Assembly (NCBI RefSeq): GCF_029533155.1
Contig: NZ_JAIZDB010000033.1
Coordinates: forward strand, 1 to 42,311
Reading direction: 5' to 3'
DNA: 42,311 bases
Source of the DNA: Psychrobacillus antarcticus
Lineage (GTDB): Bacteria; Bacillota; Bacilli; Bacillales_A; Planococcaceae
Part shown: piece by piece, positions 15,936-24,362 of the stretch
Layout: each line of letters begins with the position of its first letter
Numbering within the stretch: the stretch's first letter is position 1
The notes under the pieces: generated by a model
Seen by the model: only the letters and a program-made list of their open reading frames with translations
Databases searched by the model: none
What the model was told of the DNA's origin: nothing
Made by a program: the position numbers and the translations under genes

Positions 15936-17426
15936 TTAATCCATTCTTGGATCAAAAGCATCTCGTAACCCATCTCCTAAAAAGTTGAAAGATAATACAA
16001 GACCAATAATTGCTAGCCCCGGTATAATCGCTAGATAGGAATGTGATTCAAGATAAGTACTTCCTACTTTTAAAATATTTCCCCACTCTGGAATATGTGG
16101 TTCTACCCCAAGCCCAAGGAAACTTAAGCTACTCGTAGCAATAACAGCTCCACCAATAGTTAAAGTTGCTTTTACAATCATCGGTGCAAGTGAATTTGGC
16201 ACAATCTGCTTGAAAATAATTGACAAGTCAGACGAACCTAGCGCACGTGCAGAATCGACATATTCATAATTCGATACCATGAGTACGTTAGCTCTCATCG
16301 TTCGTGCATAGCTTGGAATGGCGCCAACACTAAGAGCTAATATTAGATTCATCGTGTTAGCCCCGAATGCAGCAATAATAGCTATAGCTAGCAAAATCCC
16401 AGGAATTGCATACAAAATATCTAGTAATCGCATGATAATATTATCCGCACGTTTCGTATAATATCCTGCTATTGCGCCAAGAAAACCACCAATAATTAGT
16501 GGAATGATGGTAGATGCAAATCCTACCAGAAGAGATATTCTGGCACCGAATATAATTCTAGAAAATAGATCCCTTCCAAAATCATCTGTTCCAAAAGGAT
16601 GTTCTAAGCTAGGTTTCTGTAGCAAACTACCATAATCATTTTCTACAGCCATATCATAATCGAATGTGTACTTACTACAAACTGATAGAGAAAGCATTAG
16701 AATGATGAAGAACATTCCTAATATAGCTGTTGAATTTCGAGTAATTTTATTCCACATCGTGTTCCACTTCATAATTCGGGAACGATCATGGCTGCGAGTC
16801 TTCAAAACTAAACTAATACCTAGTAACAGATTAAACAAATTACCAGTTAGCGAAGTAATAATTAATACTATAGTAATAATAAGGAACCAAGAGGGTGCAG
16901 ATTCATCCTGTACATATTTCGATACAAGAATTAAAGTTACTATTTGAAAAATTAGAATTCCCACCAGAACACCCATTGCAGGTAAAAAAGTATCAGTCAC
17001 ATAAGGTTTAAATAAATTAAATGTAGATACTGCAATAACGAACAGCTGTGTAAATACCATAAAAACCGCAAATGTGTACTCTGGAGTTTTTTTCTTTTTG
17101 ATCAAGTTAAATGCAAATGATGCTGTAAAAATATTTGCACTCAAAATACTTAGAAGCTGAATATATCCTAACTTTCTTGTAATAGGTTGAATGTCACCGA
17201 ATTTCAAAAGATCCTTTTTAATTTTCCAAGTTAGGAATAACTGATACATAGTGAAAATTGCATAAACTAGAAATATAGTAAAAACGAAAGACTTAATCGT
17301 TCCTTCTTTATAGTTGAAGCTATTAACTAGAAAGATTAGGCACACTACAAAAGAAAGCACCCATGCAAAGTTTGCTTGCGTATACTCCCGAGACAACTTT
17401 AAAGCATGTTTTTTATATGAATTCAC
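15936..17426 (-). CDS. ABC transporter permease, DppC/OppC type, with extended N-terminus
   Basis: A 496-residue membrane protein. The C-terminal 280 residues are a regular DppC-like permease: SLEHPFGTDDFGRDLFSRIIFGARISL and the EAA loop YVDSARALGSSDLSIIFKQIVPN. Before it lie some 215 extra residues with about six hydrophobic segments, ending in a charged RSHDRSRIMKWNTMW linker; normal DppC proteins have only one helix here. The start is GTG 17426 with AAGTAGGTG upstream. It lies 19 bases after the DppB-type gene and 27 bases before the binding-protein gene. Together with that gene it forms the inner-membrane channel. I do not recognise the extension. Confidence 0.9.
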   Translation of the reverse strand: MNSYKKHALKLSREYTQANFAWVLSFVVCLIFLVNSFNYKEGTIKSFVFTIFLVYAIFTMYQLFLTWKIKKDLLKFGDIQPITRKLGYIQLLSILSANIFTASFAFNLIKKKKTPEYTFAVFMVFTQLFVIAVSTFNLFKPYVTDTFLPAMGVLVGILIFQIVTLILVSKYVQDESAPSWFLIITIVLIITSLTGNLFNLLLGISLVLKTRSHDRSRIMKWNTMWNKITRNSTAILGMFFIILMLSLSVCSKYTFDYDMAVENDYGSLLQKPSLEHPFGTDDFGRDLFSRIIFGARISLLVGFASTIIPLIIGGFLGAIAGYYTKRADNIIMRLLDILYAIPGILLAIAIIAAFGANTMNLILALSVGAIPSYARTMRANVLMVSNYEYVDSARALGSSDLSIIFKQIVPNSLAPMIVKATLTIGGAVIATSSLSFLGLGVEPHIPEWGNILKVGSTYLESHSYLAIIPGLAIIGLVLSFNFLGDGLRDAFDPRMD

Positions 17427-17445
17427 CTCTACACCTACTTCTAAA

Positions 17446-18891
17446 TTACAGTTGCTTCATCTTAGATCGAATGCGAGGGTCAAAAAACGCATACAAAATA
17501 TCGATGAGCACGTTTACTAACGAAATTGTTATAGCAATATAAATTACTCCACCCATGATGGCAGGAATGTCGGGGATAAATTGTTTATCTACTATATAGC
17601 TTCCTAGGCCACTAATGTTGAAAACTTTCTCAGTAACTGCTGCTCCCCCGAGCATGTCTCCAAACAACAAACCAATTACTGTAATGATGGGGATCATTGC
17701 ATTACCTATAGCATGTTTCCAAAGTACTTGCCGTTCATTTAACCCCTTAGCCTTCGCCGTAATAATATAATCTTCATTTATTATTTCTAGCATAGACGAG
17801 CGAGTCATCCTTGCAACAGAAGCAGTAAGCCCCGTCCCCAAGACTATAACTGGCATAATAATCGACAACATATTTTGAGGGTTATATGTAGCAGGTAACC
17901 ATTGCATTTTAATAGAAAAATTTAATATAAATATTAAGCCCTGCCAGAAATTCGGTATAGACAATCCTATTAACGCAATAAACATAAAGGAATAATCTAA
18001 AAATGTATTTTGTCTAGTAGCTGATATGATTCCAACTGGAATTGCAATAACTATTGCCATCAAAAGTGAAAAAACAGCAATTGTTAAAGTGATTGGAAAC
18101 TTATTAGCAATGCTTGCTGCTACATCCTCATTTCCAGTAAAGGATGCTCCTAGATCAAATGTGAAAATTCCTTTTAAAGCATTCCATAATTGTGCCAAGT
18201 AAGGCAGATCCAAACCATAAGTATGATTAAAAGAGGCTATCTGTTCCTTTGTTGCTGCTTCTCCCAAAAGATTCGCAGCAGGATCAAAAGGAGACAAATA
18301 TAAAATGGTAAACACTAAAACGGAGACACCTGCTATAACAAAAATACTCATAACTAGACGCTCGAATATAAACTTTATAAAAAAATTACTAAACAAAAAT
18401 AGTAGTATATACATAAGTATTCCAGGGATAAGCGATACTATCAAAAACAATGGCTTTTTTATTAAAGTTTGAAAATATGAAATATAAGTGAGCTTCACAA
18501 AACCCTGCTGTTTATACTCAGCATCAACTTTTTCCGCAAGTATTTTCAAGTATCGTTCCTGTGCAATCCGTTCTACTTCCCTATTCATATCCTGTTCATC
18601 CACTTTTTCCTGAAAAAAAGCATGTTTACGAACGTATTGTTCTTTAAAATCTCTTATCAATTTTTCTTTAAGCCCTGCGGTTTGTAACGAAGTATTTATT
18701 TTATTGCGAATGGTAAAATATGTATCATTTTTTCTTTTCACTCGGTAAAAGAGAAAAACAATAAGATGTAATGGGAATCCTAAAATTAGTAGTAAATACC
18801 TATATGATGTCCTCTTCATCATTTTTCCAAAAACATAAGAAAGATGATCAGCAAAACCAAAATTGACCGATGATTCCTTATGTAATCCCAT
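17446..18891 (-). CDS. ABC transporter permease, DppB/OppB type, with extended N-terminus
   Basis: A 481-residue protein whose last ~310 residues are DppB-like, starting at FIFERLVMSIFVIAGVSVLV and including the EAA loop DYIITAKAKGLNERQVLWKHAIGNA and the C-terminal ILYAFFDPRIR. The first ~170 residues are additional: one or two membrane segments near 30-50 and 140-165, flanking a charged cytoplasmic stretch (about 55-125) likely to be helical. The ATG has AAAGGAGG nine bases upstream, the strongest site of this operon, and a consensus-like promoter lies just before it. First gene of the permease/binding-protein operon. Confidence 0.9.
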   Translation of the reverse strand: MGLHKESSVNFGFADHLSYVFGKMMKRTSYRYLLLILGFPLHLIVFLFYRVKRKNDTYFTIRNKINTSLQTAGLKEKLIRDFKEQYVRKHAFFQEKVDEQDMNREVERIAQERYLKILAEKVDAEYKQQGFVKLTYISYFQTLIKKPLFLIVSLIPGILMYILLFLFSNFFIKFIFERLVMSIFVIAGVSVLVFTILYLSPFDPAANLLGEAATKEQIASFNHTYGLDLPYLAQLWNALKGIFTFDLGASFTGNEDVAASIANKFPITLTIAVFSLLMAIVIAIPVGIISATRQNTFLDYSFMFIALIGLSIPNFWQGLIFILNFSIKMQWLPATYNPQNMLSIIMPVIVLGTGLTASVARMTRSSMLEIINEDYIITAKAKGLNERQVLWKHAIGNAMIPIITVIGLLFGDMLGGAAVTEKVFNISGLGSYIVDKQFIPDIPAIMGGVIYIAITISLVNVLIDILYAFFDPRIRSKMKQL

Positions 18892-18941
18892 CGACTATTT
18901 ACCTCCTTTCTGATATTGTATAATTCCTAGTGGTATTGTAT

Positions 18942-18970
18942 AGTATAGATAGCAAATATTGTTTAGTCAA
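18942..18970 (-). promoter_or_regulatory. sigma-A-type promoter of the permease operon
   Basis: On the minus strand TTGACT (-35, at 18965-18970) and TATACT (-10, at 18942-18947) are separated by exactly 17 bases. It lies about 50 bases upstream of the DppB-type ATG, in the divergent gap shared with the ATPase gene. Confidence 0.8.
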
Positions 18971-19018
18971 TGATATTTATTGAAATTTACATATAAAATA
19001 ATTAGGCGGGTGTTTACG

Positions 19019-20758
19019 TTGGAGACGATCCTAAAAGTAAAAGATTTACATATCTCGTTTCTAACCAGCGACAAAGAATTTGAAGCTGTGCGAGGTGTCA
19101 GTTTTGAAGTGAAAAAAGGAGAAACTATTGGTATTGTTGGAGAATCTGGTAGCGGAAAGAGTGTCACTGCCCGTTCCATCATGAGACTTCTCCCTTCCCC
19201 TCCTTCGTTATTGAAAAACGGAGAGATTGAGTTTCTCGGGGAAAATCTTATAAATAAGTCAGAAAAAGAGATGGAAAGTATCCGAGGTAAGGATATCAGC
19301 ATGATCTTCCAAGACCCGATGACTTCACTTAATCCTACTATTCGAATTGGTAAGCAAATAGCTGAAAGTCTAATAAAACATCAAAAGTACTCCAAAAAGG
19401 AAGCTAAAAACCAAGCGATTGAATTACTAAAGTTAGTAGGGATTAAAAATAGTGAAGAACGGTTCACTCAGTATCCTCATGAATTTTCTGGAGGGATGCG
19501 TCAAAGAGTGATGATTGCAATAGCATTGGCTTGCCGCCCTACTCTACTAATTGCAGATGAGCCTACAACTGCACTTGATGTCACGATTCAAGCACAAATA
19601 TTAAATCTGATGAAAGATATGCAGACACGTTTTGGAACATCCATTATTTTAATTACACATGATCTTGGTGTAGTTGCGGGGATGTGTGACCGAGTTGCCG
19701 TCATGAAAAATGGGGAAATAGTTGAAACTGGTACAACGGAAGAAATCTTTGGAAATCCTCAACATGAATATACCAAAAAACTACTTAACGCTCTCCCACG
19801 TTTAGATCAGAAGAAGAAACCTAAACGTCCTGCTCTCCGTTCTGTTGGAACAGAAGATGGAAATCCGTTACTAGATGTACGTTCGCTTAAGCTGCATTTT
19901 GATACTGGAAAAGGAAATGTACTTAAAGCTGTCGATGATATTAGCTTTTTCATAAAACCTGGTGAAACGTTAGGGTTAGTAGGAGAGTCAGGTTCAGGTA
20001 AATCTACAACTGGTAGAGCAATACTGCGACTCCACGAACCAACAGATGGCGATGTATTATACCAGGGGTTAGCGATAAATAGACTAAGTAAAAATGAAAT
20101 GAAAACAATGCGCCGACATATGCAAATGATCTTTCAAGACCCTTATTCTTCTTTGAATCCACGCCTTAAAGTACTGGATATAATCGGGCAAGCTCTAGAT
20201 ATCCATCGTTTAAGTAAAAACAATGAAGAAAGAAAAAAGCGTGTGGAAGAGTTACTCCTGATGGTCGGACTAGAACCTGAACATGCAATGCGTTATCCAC
20301 ATGAATTTTCTGGGGGACAACGGCAAAGAATTGGAATTGCTCGAGCACTTGCAGTTGAACCTGATTTTATCGTTTGTGATGAACCTTTATCTGCTTTAGA
20401 TGTCTCCATCCAGTCACAAATCGTCGAGTTACTAGAGGATCTCCAACATCGTTTGGGACTTACCTATTTGTTTATTGCGCATGATTTGTCGATGGTCAAA
20501 CATATTAGTGACAGAGTAGCAGTTATGTATGCAGGAAAAATTGTAGAGCTTGCAGAAAGCGAGGAGCTATATTCTAATCCTCAACACCCTTATACAAAAT
20601 CATTATTAGCTGCAATTCCAATTCCTGATCCCAAAATTGAAGCAAAGAAAAAACGGTCTCTTATGGAAGAAAATTTGGACACAGACAAATACAAATTAAA
20701 TCAATCTGAGTTAGTAGAGGTATCCCCAGGTCATTGGGTAGCTCTACCTAAAAAATAA
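19019..20758 (+). CDS. fused double ATP-binding protein of peptide ABC transporter (OppD-OppF type)
   Basis: A 579-residue protein with two complete nucleotide-binding domains. Domain 1 has Walker A GESGSGKS (41-48), signature FSGGMRQR and Walker [13 protein letters not shown]. Domain 2, from about residue 280, repeats [17 protein letters not shown] and [12 protein letters not shown]. Each ends in the OppD/OppF C-terminal extension ([17 protein letters not shown] QHEYTKKLL and [13 protein letters not shown]). TTG 19019 is preferred because AGGCGGGTG precedes it; TTG 18980 has no site. The gene is divergent from the permease/binding-protein operon, which has no other ATPase, so this protein almost certainly energises it. 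Confidence 0.93.
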   Translation: METILKVKDLHISFLTSDKEFEAVRGVSFEVKKGETIGIVGESGSGKSVTARSIMRLLPSPPSLLKNGEIEFLGENLINKSEKEMESIRGKDISMIFQDPMTSLNPTIRIGKQIAESLIKHQKYSKKEAKNQAIELLKLVGIKNSEERFTQYPHEFSGGMRQRVMIAIALACRPTLLIADEPTTALDVTIQAQILNLMKDMQTRFGTSIILITHDLGVVAGMCDRVAVMKNGEIVETGTTEEIFGNPQHEYTKKLLNALPRLDQKKKPKRPALRSVGTEDGNPLLDVRSLKLHFDTGKGNVLKAVDDISFFIKPGETLGLVGESGSGKSTTGRAILRLHEPTDGDVLYQGLAINRLSKNEMKTMRRHMQMIFQDPYSSLNPRLKVLDIIGQALDIHRLSKNNEERKKRVEELLLMVGLEPEHAMRYPHEFSGGQRQRIGIARALAVEPDFIVCDEPLSALDVSIQSQIVELLEDLQHRLGLTYLFIAHDLSMVKHISDRVAVMYAGKIVELAESEELYSNPQHPYTKSLLAAIPIPDPKIEAKKKRSLMEENLDTDKYKLNQSELVEVSPGHWVALPKK

Positions 20759-20780
20759 GCTAACATGCTCTTTCCGCGAT

Positions 20781-20824
20781 AAAAGGTGCTAGGTTCTGAT
20801 ACAATTCAGAACCTAGCACCTTTT
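20781..20824. terminator. bidirectional terminator, 19-bp stem
   Basis: Perfect inverted repeat (20781-20799 with 20806-20824) with a six-base loop and A/T-run ends on both sides. It stops the ATPase transcript and the convergent phosphatase transcript. The last codons and TGA stop of the phosphatase lie inside it. Confidence 0.93.
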
Positions 20825-21417
20825 AGATGTTCCTGGTTATTTAGAAATCTAATCACCCTTACATTCTCACTTATTTCTAATAAATGTATTCCGGTATCAC
20901 CAGTTGCAAATGCATATCCGGTAGTATTTGGTTGTTGGAGAAATGCCTTGATGAACTGTGAAATAAACCCACCGTGAGAGACAATTGCCACCCGATTATA
21001 TGCCTTATAATCTAGCATGATTTTATGAAAAATTTTCTCTGCCCGGAACCTGAAGCTCAATTCCGATTCACCCTGTTCAATAGGAATATGTATAGGTCTC
21101 CCTTTTGGAGGTAAAGGGTATTTTACACTTGCTTCTTCTCTCGAAAGACCTGCTAGCACACCATTATTAAATTCCATTAAGTCCGTTTCTAAGAGCAAGT
21201 CGCAGCCTACGAAACTTTGTAGTGTTTCGGCAGTGCTTTTTGCTCTTAATAAAGGACTCGTCAGGATAATATCAGGTGGGAGATTTTCTGCTACATATGC
21301 TGCCATACTTTTTGCTTGTTGCTCCCCTAATTTAGTTAAGGGAAAATCAGCCCTTCCTTCATGCACTCCTAGTAAATCTGCTTCTGATTGTCCGTGTCTC
21401 ACTATCAGTAACTCCAC
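20806..21417 (-). CDS. histidine phosphatase family protein
   Basis: A 203-residue branch-1 histidine phosphatase (phosphoglycerate mutase-like). The catalytic RHG is at residues 7-9 (LLIVRHGQSEADLLG), followed by LTKLGEQQAKSMAAYV and SPLLRAKSTAE, and the second histidine comes in IVSHGGFISQF. These cytosolic enzymes remove phosphate from sugars, nucleotides or cofactors; the substrate is not evident. The start is GTG 21417 with GGGGGGAGG six to eight bases upstream. The stop TGA falls within the 19-bp terminator stem, so the final KGARF residues are encoded by it. It follows the PH-like gene by 15 bases and is likely cotranscribed. Confidence 0.92.
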   Translation of the reverse strand: MELLIVRHGQSEADLLGVHEGRADFPLTKLGEQQAKSMAAYVAENLPPDIILTSPLLRAKSTAETLQSFVGCDLLLETDLMEFNNGVLAGLSREEASVKYPLPPKGRPIHIPIEQGESELSFRFRAEKIFHKIMLDYKAYNRVAIVSHGGFISQFIKAFLQQPNTTGYAFATGDTGIHLLEISENVRVIRFLNNQEHLKGARF

Positions 21418-21432
21418 CTGTACCTCCCCCCT

Positions 21433-21810
21433 TTACTTCATTACATATTCTGCTAGCACACTTTGAACCTTGTATATATTTAAGGATTTATTAAATCTTT
21501 TCTGAATAGGAGCAGCACTTCCTGATAACCAGATTTTCAGCTCTGCATCCAAGTCGAAGGTACCTGCCGTTTCAATTGAAAAGTGCACGACACTTTTATA
21601 AGGAATGGAGTGATACTCTACCTTTTTCCCCGTCATGCCTTGTTTATCAATCAGCATTAATCGCTTGTTCGTAAAAACGATTAAATCCCGTATCAGCTTA
21701 TACGCATGCTCCACCTTTTCGGAAGGAGCAAGTAAATCTTTCAACTCATTTTGGACCACTTCATTTTCTATCTCCGACGCATTCCCCATCAAACCATCTA
21801 AAAATCCCAT
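21433..21810 (-). CDS. bacterial PH-domain protein
   Basis: A 125-residue soluble protein. The core, from about residue 28, has the typical bPH pattern of beta strands: EKVEHAYKLIRDLIVFTNKRLMLIDKQGMTGKKVEYHSIPYKSV, then FSIETAGTFDLDAELKIWL, closing with a C-terminal helix (IYKVQSVLAEYVM). In Bacillus such proteins are small, of unknown function and sometimes membrane-associated. The ATG has AGGAGG seven bases upstream. Probably the first gene of a two-gene unit with the histidine phosphatase. Confidence 0.87.
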   Translation of the reverse strand: MGFLDGLMGNASEIENEVVQNELKDLLAPSEKVEHAYKLIRDLIVFTNKRLMLIDKQGMTGKKVEYHSIPYKSVVHFSIETAGTFDLDAELKIWLSGSAAPIQKRFNKSLNIYKVQSVLAEYVMK

Positions 21811-22195
21811 CCCTATTCCTCCTAAAATACATTTTAGTATTCATTCAAGAACTGTACCTAGTTCTCCTGCTAATATGTGTAAAAATTTAATAATGAGTGC
21901 ACAATCATTTGAATTACCTAACACTAGACTTTAATACAACTCTAATTCTTCCACTTCTATACAAGATAAACGGTGCGTAAAGATTCCCAGTCCCTTCAGA
22001 TCAAAACCTGTTTTGTCAGTTTTAATGGCCTTTGGACAGATGTTTTACTATATGATTACCGATTGGTTTTTAGGGATGCTAGAGAATAAAACGATTCATT
22101 TTAACCATGACTACTCTTATCATATAAGCTATAGGCTATGCTCTATCTTATAGTTGAGCACTTAACTTTTTTTCGACGTAACACGATTAAAGTAA
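21811..22195. other. gene-poor scar region
   Basis: No intact gene. The minus strand has a 35-codon open tail (21931-22038) reading CPKAIKTDKTGFDLKGLGIF then THRLSCIEVEELELY before TAA, probably the end of a lost gene of unknown family. The plus strand at 22064-22090 resembles part of the istA gene at the right end of the window. Both suggest debris left by insertions and deletions. Confidence 0.45.
22058..22090 (+). pseudogene. possible IS21 istA remnant
   Basis: The DNA around GATTGG (22059-) and GGGATGCTAGAGAA is close to that of the istA segment at 42111-42135 (GATTGGTT, then GGATGCTAGAGAA), with one base gained or lost. The two share the protein segment DWL/DWF near the same place. Similarity is only about 30 bases, so this is a weak call. 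Confidence 0.3.
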
Positions 22196-22562
22196 GCCCG
22201 AATTACGTTTGACCTCGAGGAACAAGACCGTCAATTGACAAAATACTTAGCTGCTAAGTGGGATGCAATCCTTAAAGAAATGGGTGCTGATCATGTGGAT
22301 GTTAGTGGAGACCTTAGACCATACAATGTCGCTGAAAATCAATCTACTCAGAACACTGGGGGGTAATTATGGGTGCTGATCCTGAGACTTCTGCAGTCAA
22401 CAATTACTCTCAAATGTGGGATGTCGAAAACCTATTGTTGTAGGTGCGTCATCGTTCCCACAAAATGCCGGATACAACCCAACAGGTACAGTAGGTGAAT
22501 TATCTTACCGTGCAGCTGAAGGTATTCTTAAGTATATGGAAAAAGGCGGATCACTAATTTAA
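22196..22562 (+). pseudogene. GMC oxidoreductase, 3' fragment with two frameshifts
   Basis: The plus strand encodes the C-terminal ~120 residues of a GMC-type FAD oxidoreductase in three frames: FDLEEQDRQLTKYLAAKWDA, HVDVSGDLRPYN and QSTQNTGG; then MGADPETSAVNNYSQMWDVE; then VVGASSFPQNAGYNPTGTVG and YRAAEGILKYMEKGGSLI before TAA. The first shift is at a six-G run (22358-22363), where one G is extra. The second is at 22435-22441, where a T appears to be lost from an expected LFVVGASS. The front ~450 residues are missing. Membrane-bound gluconate/sorbitol dehydrogenase-type proteins have this tail. Confidence 0.85.
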
Positions 22563-22601
22563 TTAATTATTTTATTCCATAGAATTAGTAACCATTAATA
22601 G

Positions 22602-22638
22602 CTACTCTCCTCTTATTGAGACGCGAGTAGTTTTTTTT
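22602..22638 (+). terminator. terminator of the GMC remnant
   Basis: CTACTC (22602-22607) pairs with GAGTAG (22625-22630), followed by eight T. It is the relic of the broken gene's transcript end. Confidence 0.7.
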
Positions 22639-22670
22639 AATAGAACCAGAGAATCTAATCCTAAATCTAA

Positions 22671-22772
22671 ATACACAGAAAAAGAGTGACCCCGGGGGAT
22701 CACTCTTTTTCTGTTATAACTGCTCAGAGGAGAAGAAAGGTAGCTTCAAATCCTAAGGCATTTGTTATCCGA
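22671..22772. repeat. structured intergenic element, copy A
   Basis: About 100 bases closely similar to 29352-29454. It consists of a hairpin (CAGAAAAAGAGTGA pairing with TCACTCTTTTTCTG around a C4/G5 core, about 22677-22712) followed by a conserved block with TGCTCAGAGGAGAAGAAAGG, then TTCAAATCCT, and GGCATTTGTTATCCGA. It ends one base before the cstA stop codon. Read on the minus strand it is a pyrimidine-rich segment followed by an intrinsic terminator, so it may serve as the cstA terminator. Confidence 0.75.
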
Positions 22773-24230
22773 TTAAACCAACTTACTATTCCTGTCTACA
22801 TTATCCACTACAATATCGGTTTCAATCTTATTCGCTTTATTGTTTTTCGCCTTAATAAAGAACATGATTGTCAAAATAACCGTTAATACGATTCCCACGT
22901 AGTAGGAGAGCTTCAAGTCTAAGCTAAACCCAATCTTAGCGTTTAGGATATAGACAAAAACCATATAAGTGATAAAAAGTGCTGGGACTAGCGACACAAA
23001 ATAGTTCTTCCCTTTAATAAACAAATACATCGTAGCAATCCATAAGGCAATCGCGGCTGTTGCTTGGTTTGCCCAAGAGAAATATCTCCATAAAATGTTG
23101 AAGTCAATTTGCGTTAACATTGCTGATATAACAAACAATGGAACAGCAATCATTAAGCGTTTGGCAATTTTCTTCTGATCAATTTTCAAGTAATCTGCAA
23201 TAATCGAACGTGCAGCACGGAACGCTGTATCGCCTGAAGTAATCGGTAGTACGACAGCACCTAGTACTGCGATTGTTCCACCAATAGCCCCTAATAAAGT
23301 CATAGATACTTCATTGACAACTGCTGAAGGCGTGCCTGTTTTGATAAACTCACTTAAAGTTTGTCCATCCAACATACTCATTGCAGCAGCAGCCCAAATC
23401 ATCGCAATGACTGCTTCCGTAATCATCATGCCATAAAATACATAACGACCTTGTGATTCTTTTTCAACTGTTCTAGAAATAATTGGTGATTGTGTCGCAT
23501 GGAAGCCAGATAGTGCACCACATGTAATCGTAAAGAATAGAATTGGGAAAATCGGCAAATTATCTGGGTGCATATTTGTTAATGTCAATTCTGGAATTGT
23601 ATAATCAGAGAATAGTAAAGCACCACCAACTCCAACAGTACCTATTAAAAGTACTGCCCCAAAGTATGGGTACAGTCTCCCTATAATTTTATCAATCGGA
23701 AGAATAGTAGATAGGAAATAATAAATAAAAATAACTGTAATCAAAATCCACAATGCAACTTTACCATCCATTAAAATCGATAGAAGGGAAGCTGGCGTCG
23801 TCACAAATACTGTTCCTACTAATAACAGAAGCAACAATGCGAAAACATTTACAATATGTTTCGAAACATTACCTAAGAACTTTCCAGCTAGTTCTGGAAT
23901 ATGTGCTCCTTTGTTACGAATGGAGATCATACCTGTTAAATAGTCATGTACAGCTCCTGCAAAAATGGCTCCGAAAACAATCCATAAGAAAGCGACTGGC
24001 CCGAATAACGCACCCATAATTGGTCCGAAGATTGGACCTGTTCCAGCTATATTTAATAGCTGAATAAGCGCATTTTTTTGTTTATTCATCGGCACGTAAT
24101 CGATACCATCTGCATTTGCATATGCAGGTGTTTTTCGAGCATCCGTAGGATCAAAAATCTTTTCAATCAATTTCCCATACGTAAAGTAACCAATAATTAA
24201 TAGTACAATTGCACTTAAAAATGTAATCAT
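22773..24230 (-). CDS. cstA: CstA-family carrier (pyruvate/peptide uptake)
   Basis: A 485-residue integral membrane protein of the CstA family with around 13 hydrophobic segments. Signature pieces are GIDYVPMNKQKNALIQLLNIAGTGPIFGPIMGALFGPVAFLWIV, AGAVHDYLTG, and GFHATQSPIISRTVEKESQGR. It is the shorter, Firmicute/BtsT-like form compared with the ~700-residue E. coli CstA. Family members import pyruvate or peptides under carbon limitation. The ATG has AGAGGGGTG five bases upstream. It lies directly downstream of a LytS/LytT pair, with three candidate regulator sites between, so pyruvate-induced uptake as in E. coli BtsSR-BtsT is a reasonable inference. Confidence 0.93.
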   Translation of the reverse strand: MITFLSAIVLLIIGYFTYGKLIEKIFDPTDARKTPAYANADGIDYVPMNKQKNALIQLLNIAGTGPIFGPIMGALFGPVAFLWIVFGAIFAGAVHDYLTGMISIRNKGAHIPELAGKFLGNVSKHIVNVFALLLLLLVGTVFVTTPASLLSILMDGKVALWILITVIFIYYFLSTILPIDKIIGRLYPYFGAVLLIGTVGVGGALLFSDYTIPELTLTNMHPDNLPIFPILFFTITCGALSGFHATQSPIISRTVEKESQGRYVFYGMMITEAVIAMIWAAAAMSMLDGQTLSEFIKTGTPSAVVNEVSMTLLGAIGGTIAVLGAVVLPITSGDTAFRAARSIIADYLKIDQKKIAKRLMIAVPLFVISAMLTQIDFNILWRYFSWANQATAAIALWIATMYLFIKGKNYFVSLVPALFITYMVFVYILNAKIGFSLDLKLSYYVGIVLTVILTIMFFIKAKNNKANKIETDIVVDNVDRNSKLV

Positions 24231-24306
24231 ATGAGCACCCCTCTTTTTCTTTTTTCTCCCCGTGCATTAAGTTTAAAGTAAATATTCAAAAAAAGGAGTT
24301 TTTCAG

Positions 24307-24357
24307 TTTAACATGCAAGTTTAAGAGTTTAACATGCATATAAAGGGGTTTAACATG
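24307..24357. promoter_or_regulatory. three 21-bp-phased direct repeats, candidate LytTR binding sites
   Basis: TTTAACATG occurs at 24307-24315, 24328-24336 and 24349-24357, each preceded by G. The start-to-start distance is exactly 21 bases twice. LytTR-domain regulators bind pairs of ~9-bp direct repeats separated by 12-13 bases, which is this geometry. The array ends six bases before the LytT stop codon and lies 76-127 bases upstream of cstA. Confidence 0.75.
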
Positions 24358-24362
24358 TTTTT

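Noticed and set aside
22671-22772. Known riboswitch (S-box, glycine, purine, T-box) for the structured element
   Set aside because: Core motifs of these classes are missing on both strands, and no gene lies downstream of its terminator in the proper orientation.
22686-22886. Plus-strand open frame across the structured element into the cstA end
   Set aside because: It covers the hairpin and the antisense of cstA, has no ribosome binding site, and its composition follows the RNA element.
24307-24357. CRISPR-like repeat array
   Set aside because: Repeats are only 9-10 bases with 12-base gaps, three copies, no cas genes; it fits regulator binding sites. No CRISPR array was seen anywhere in the window.
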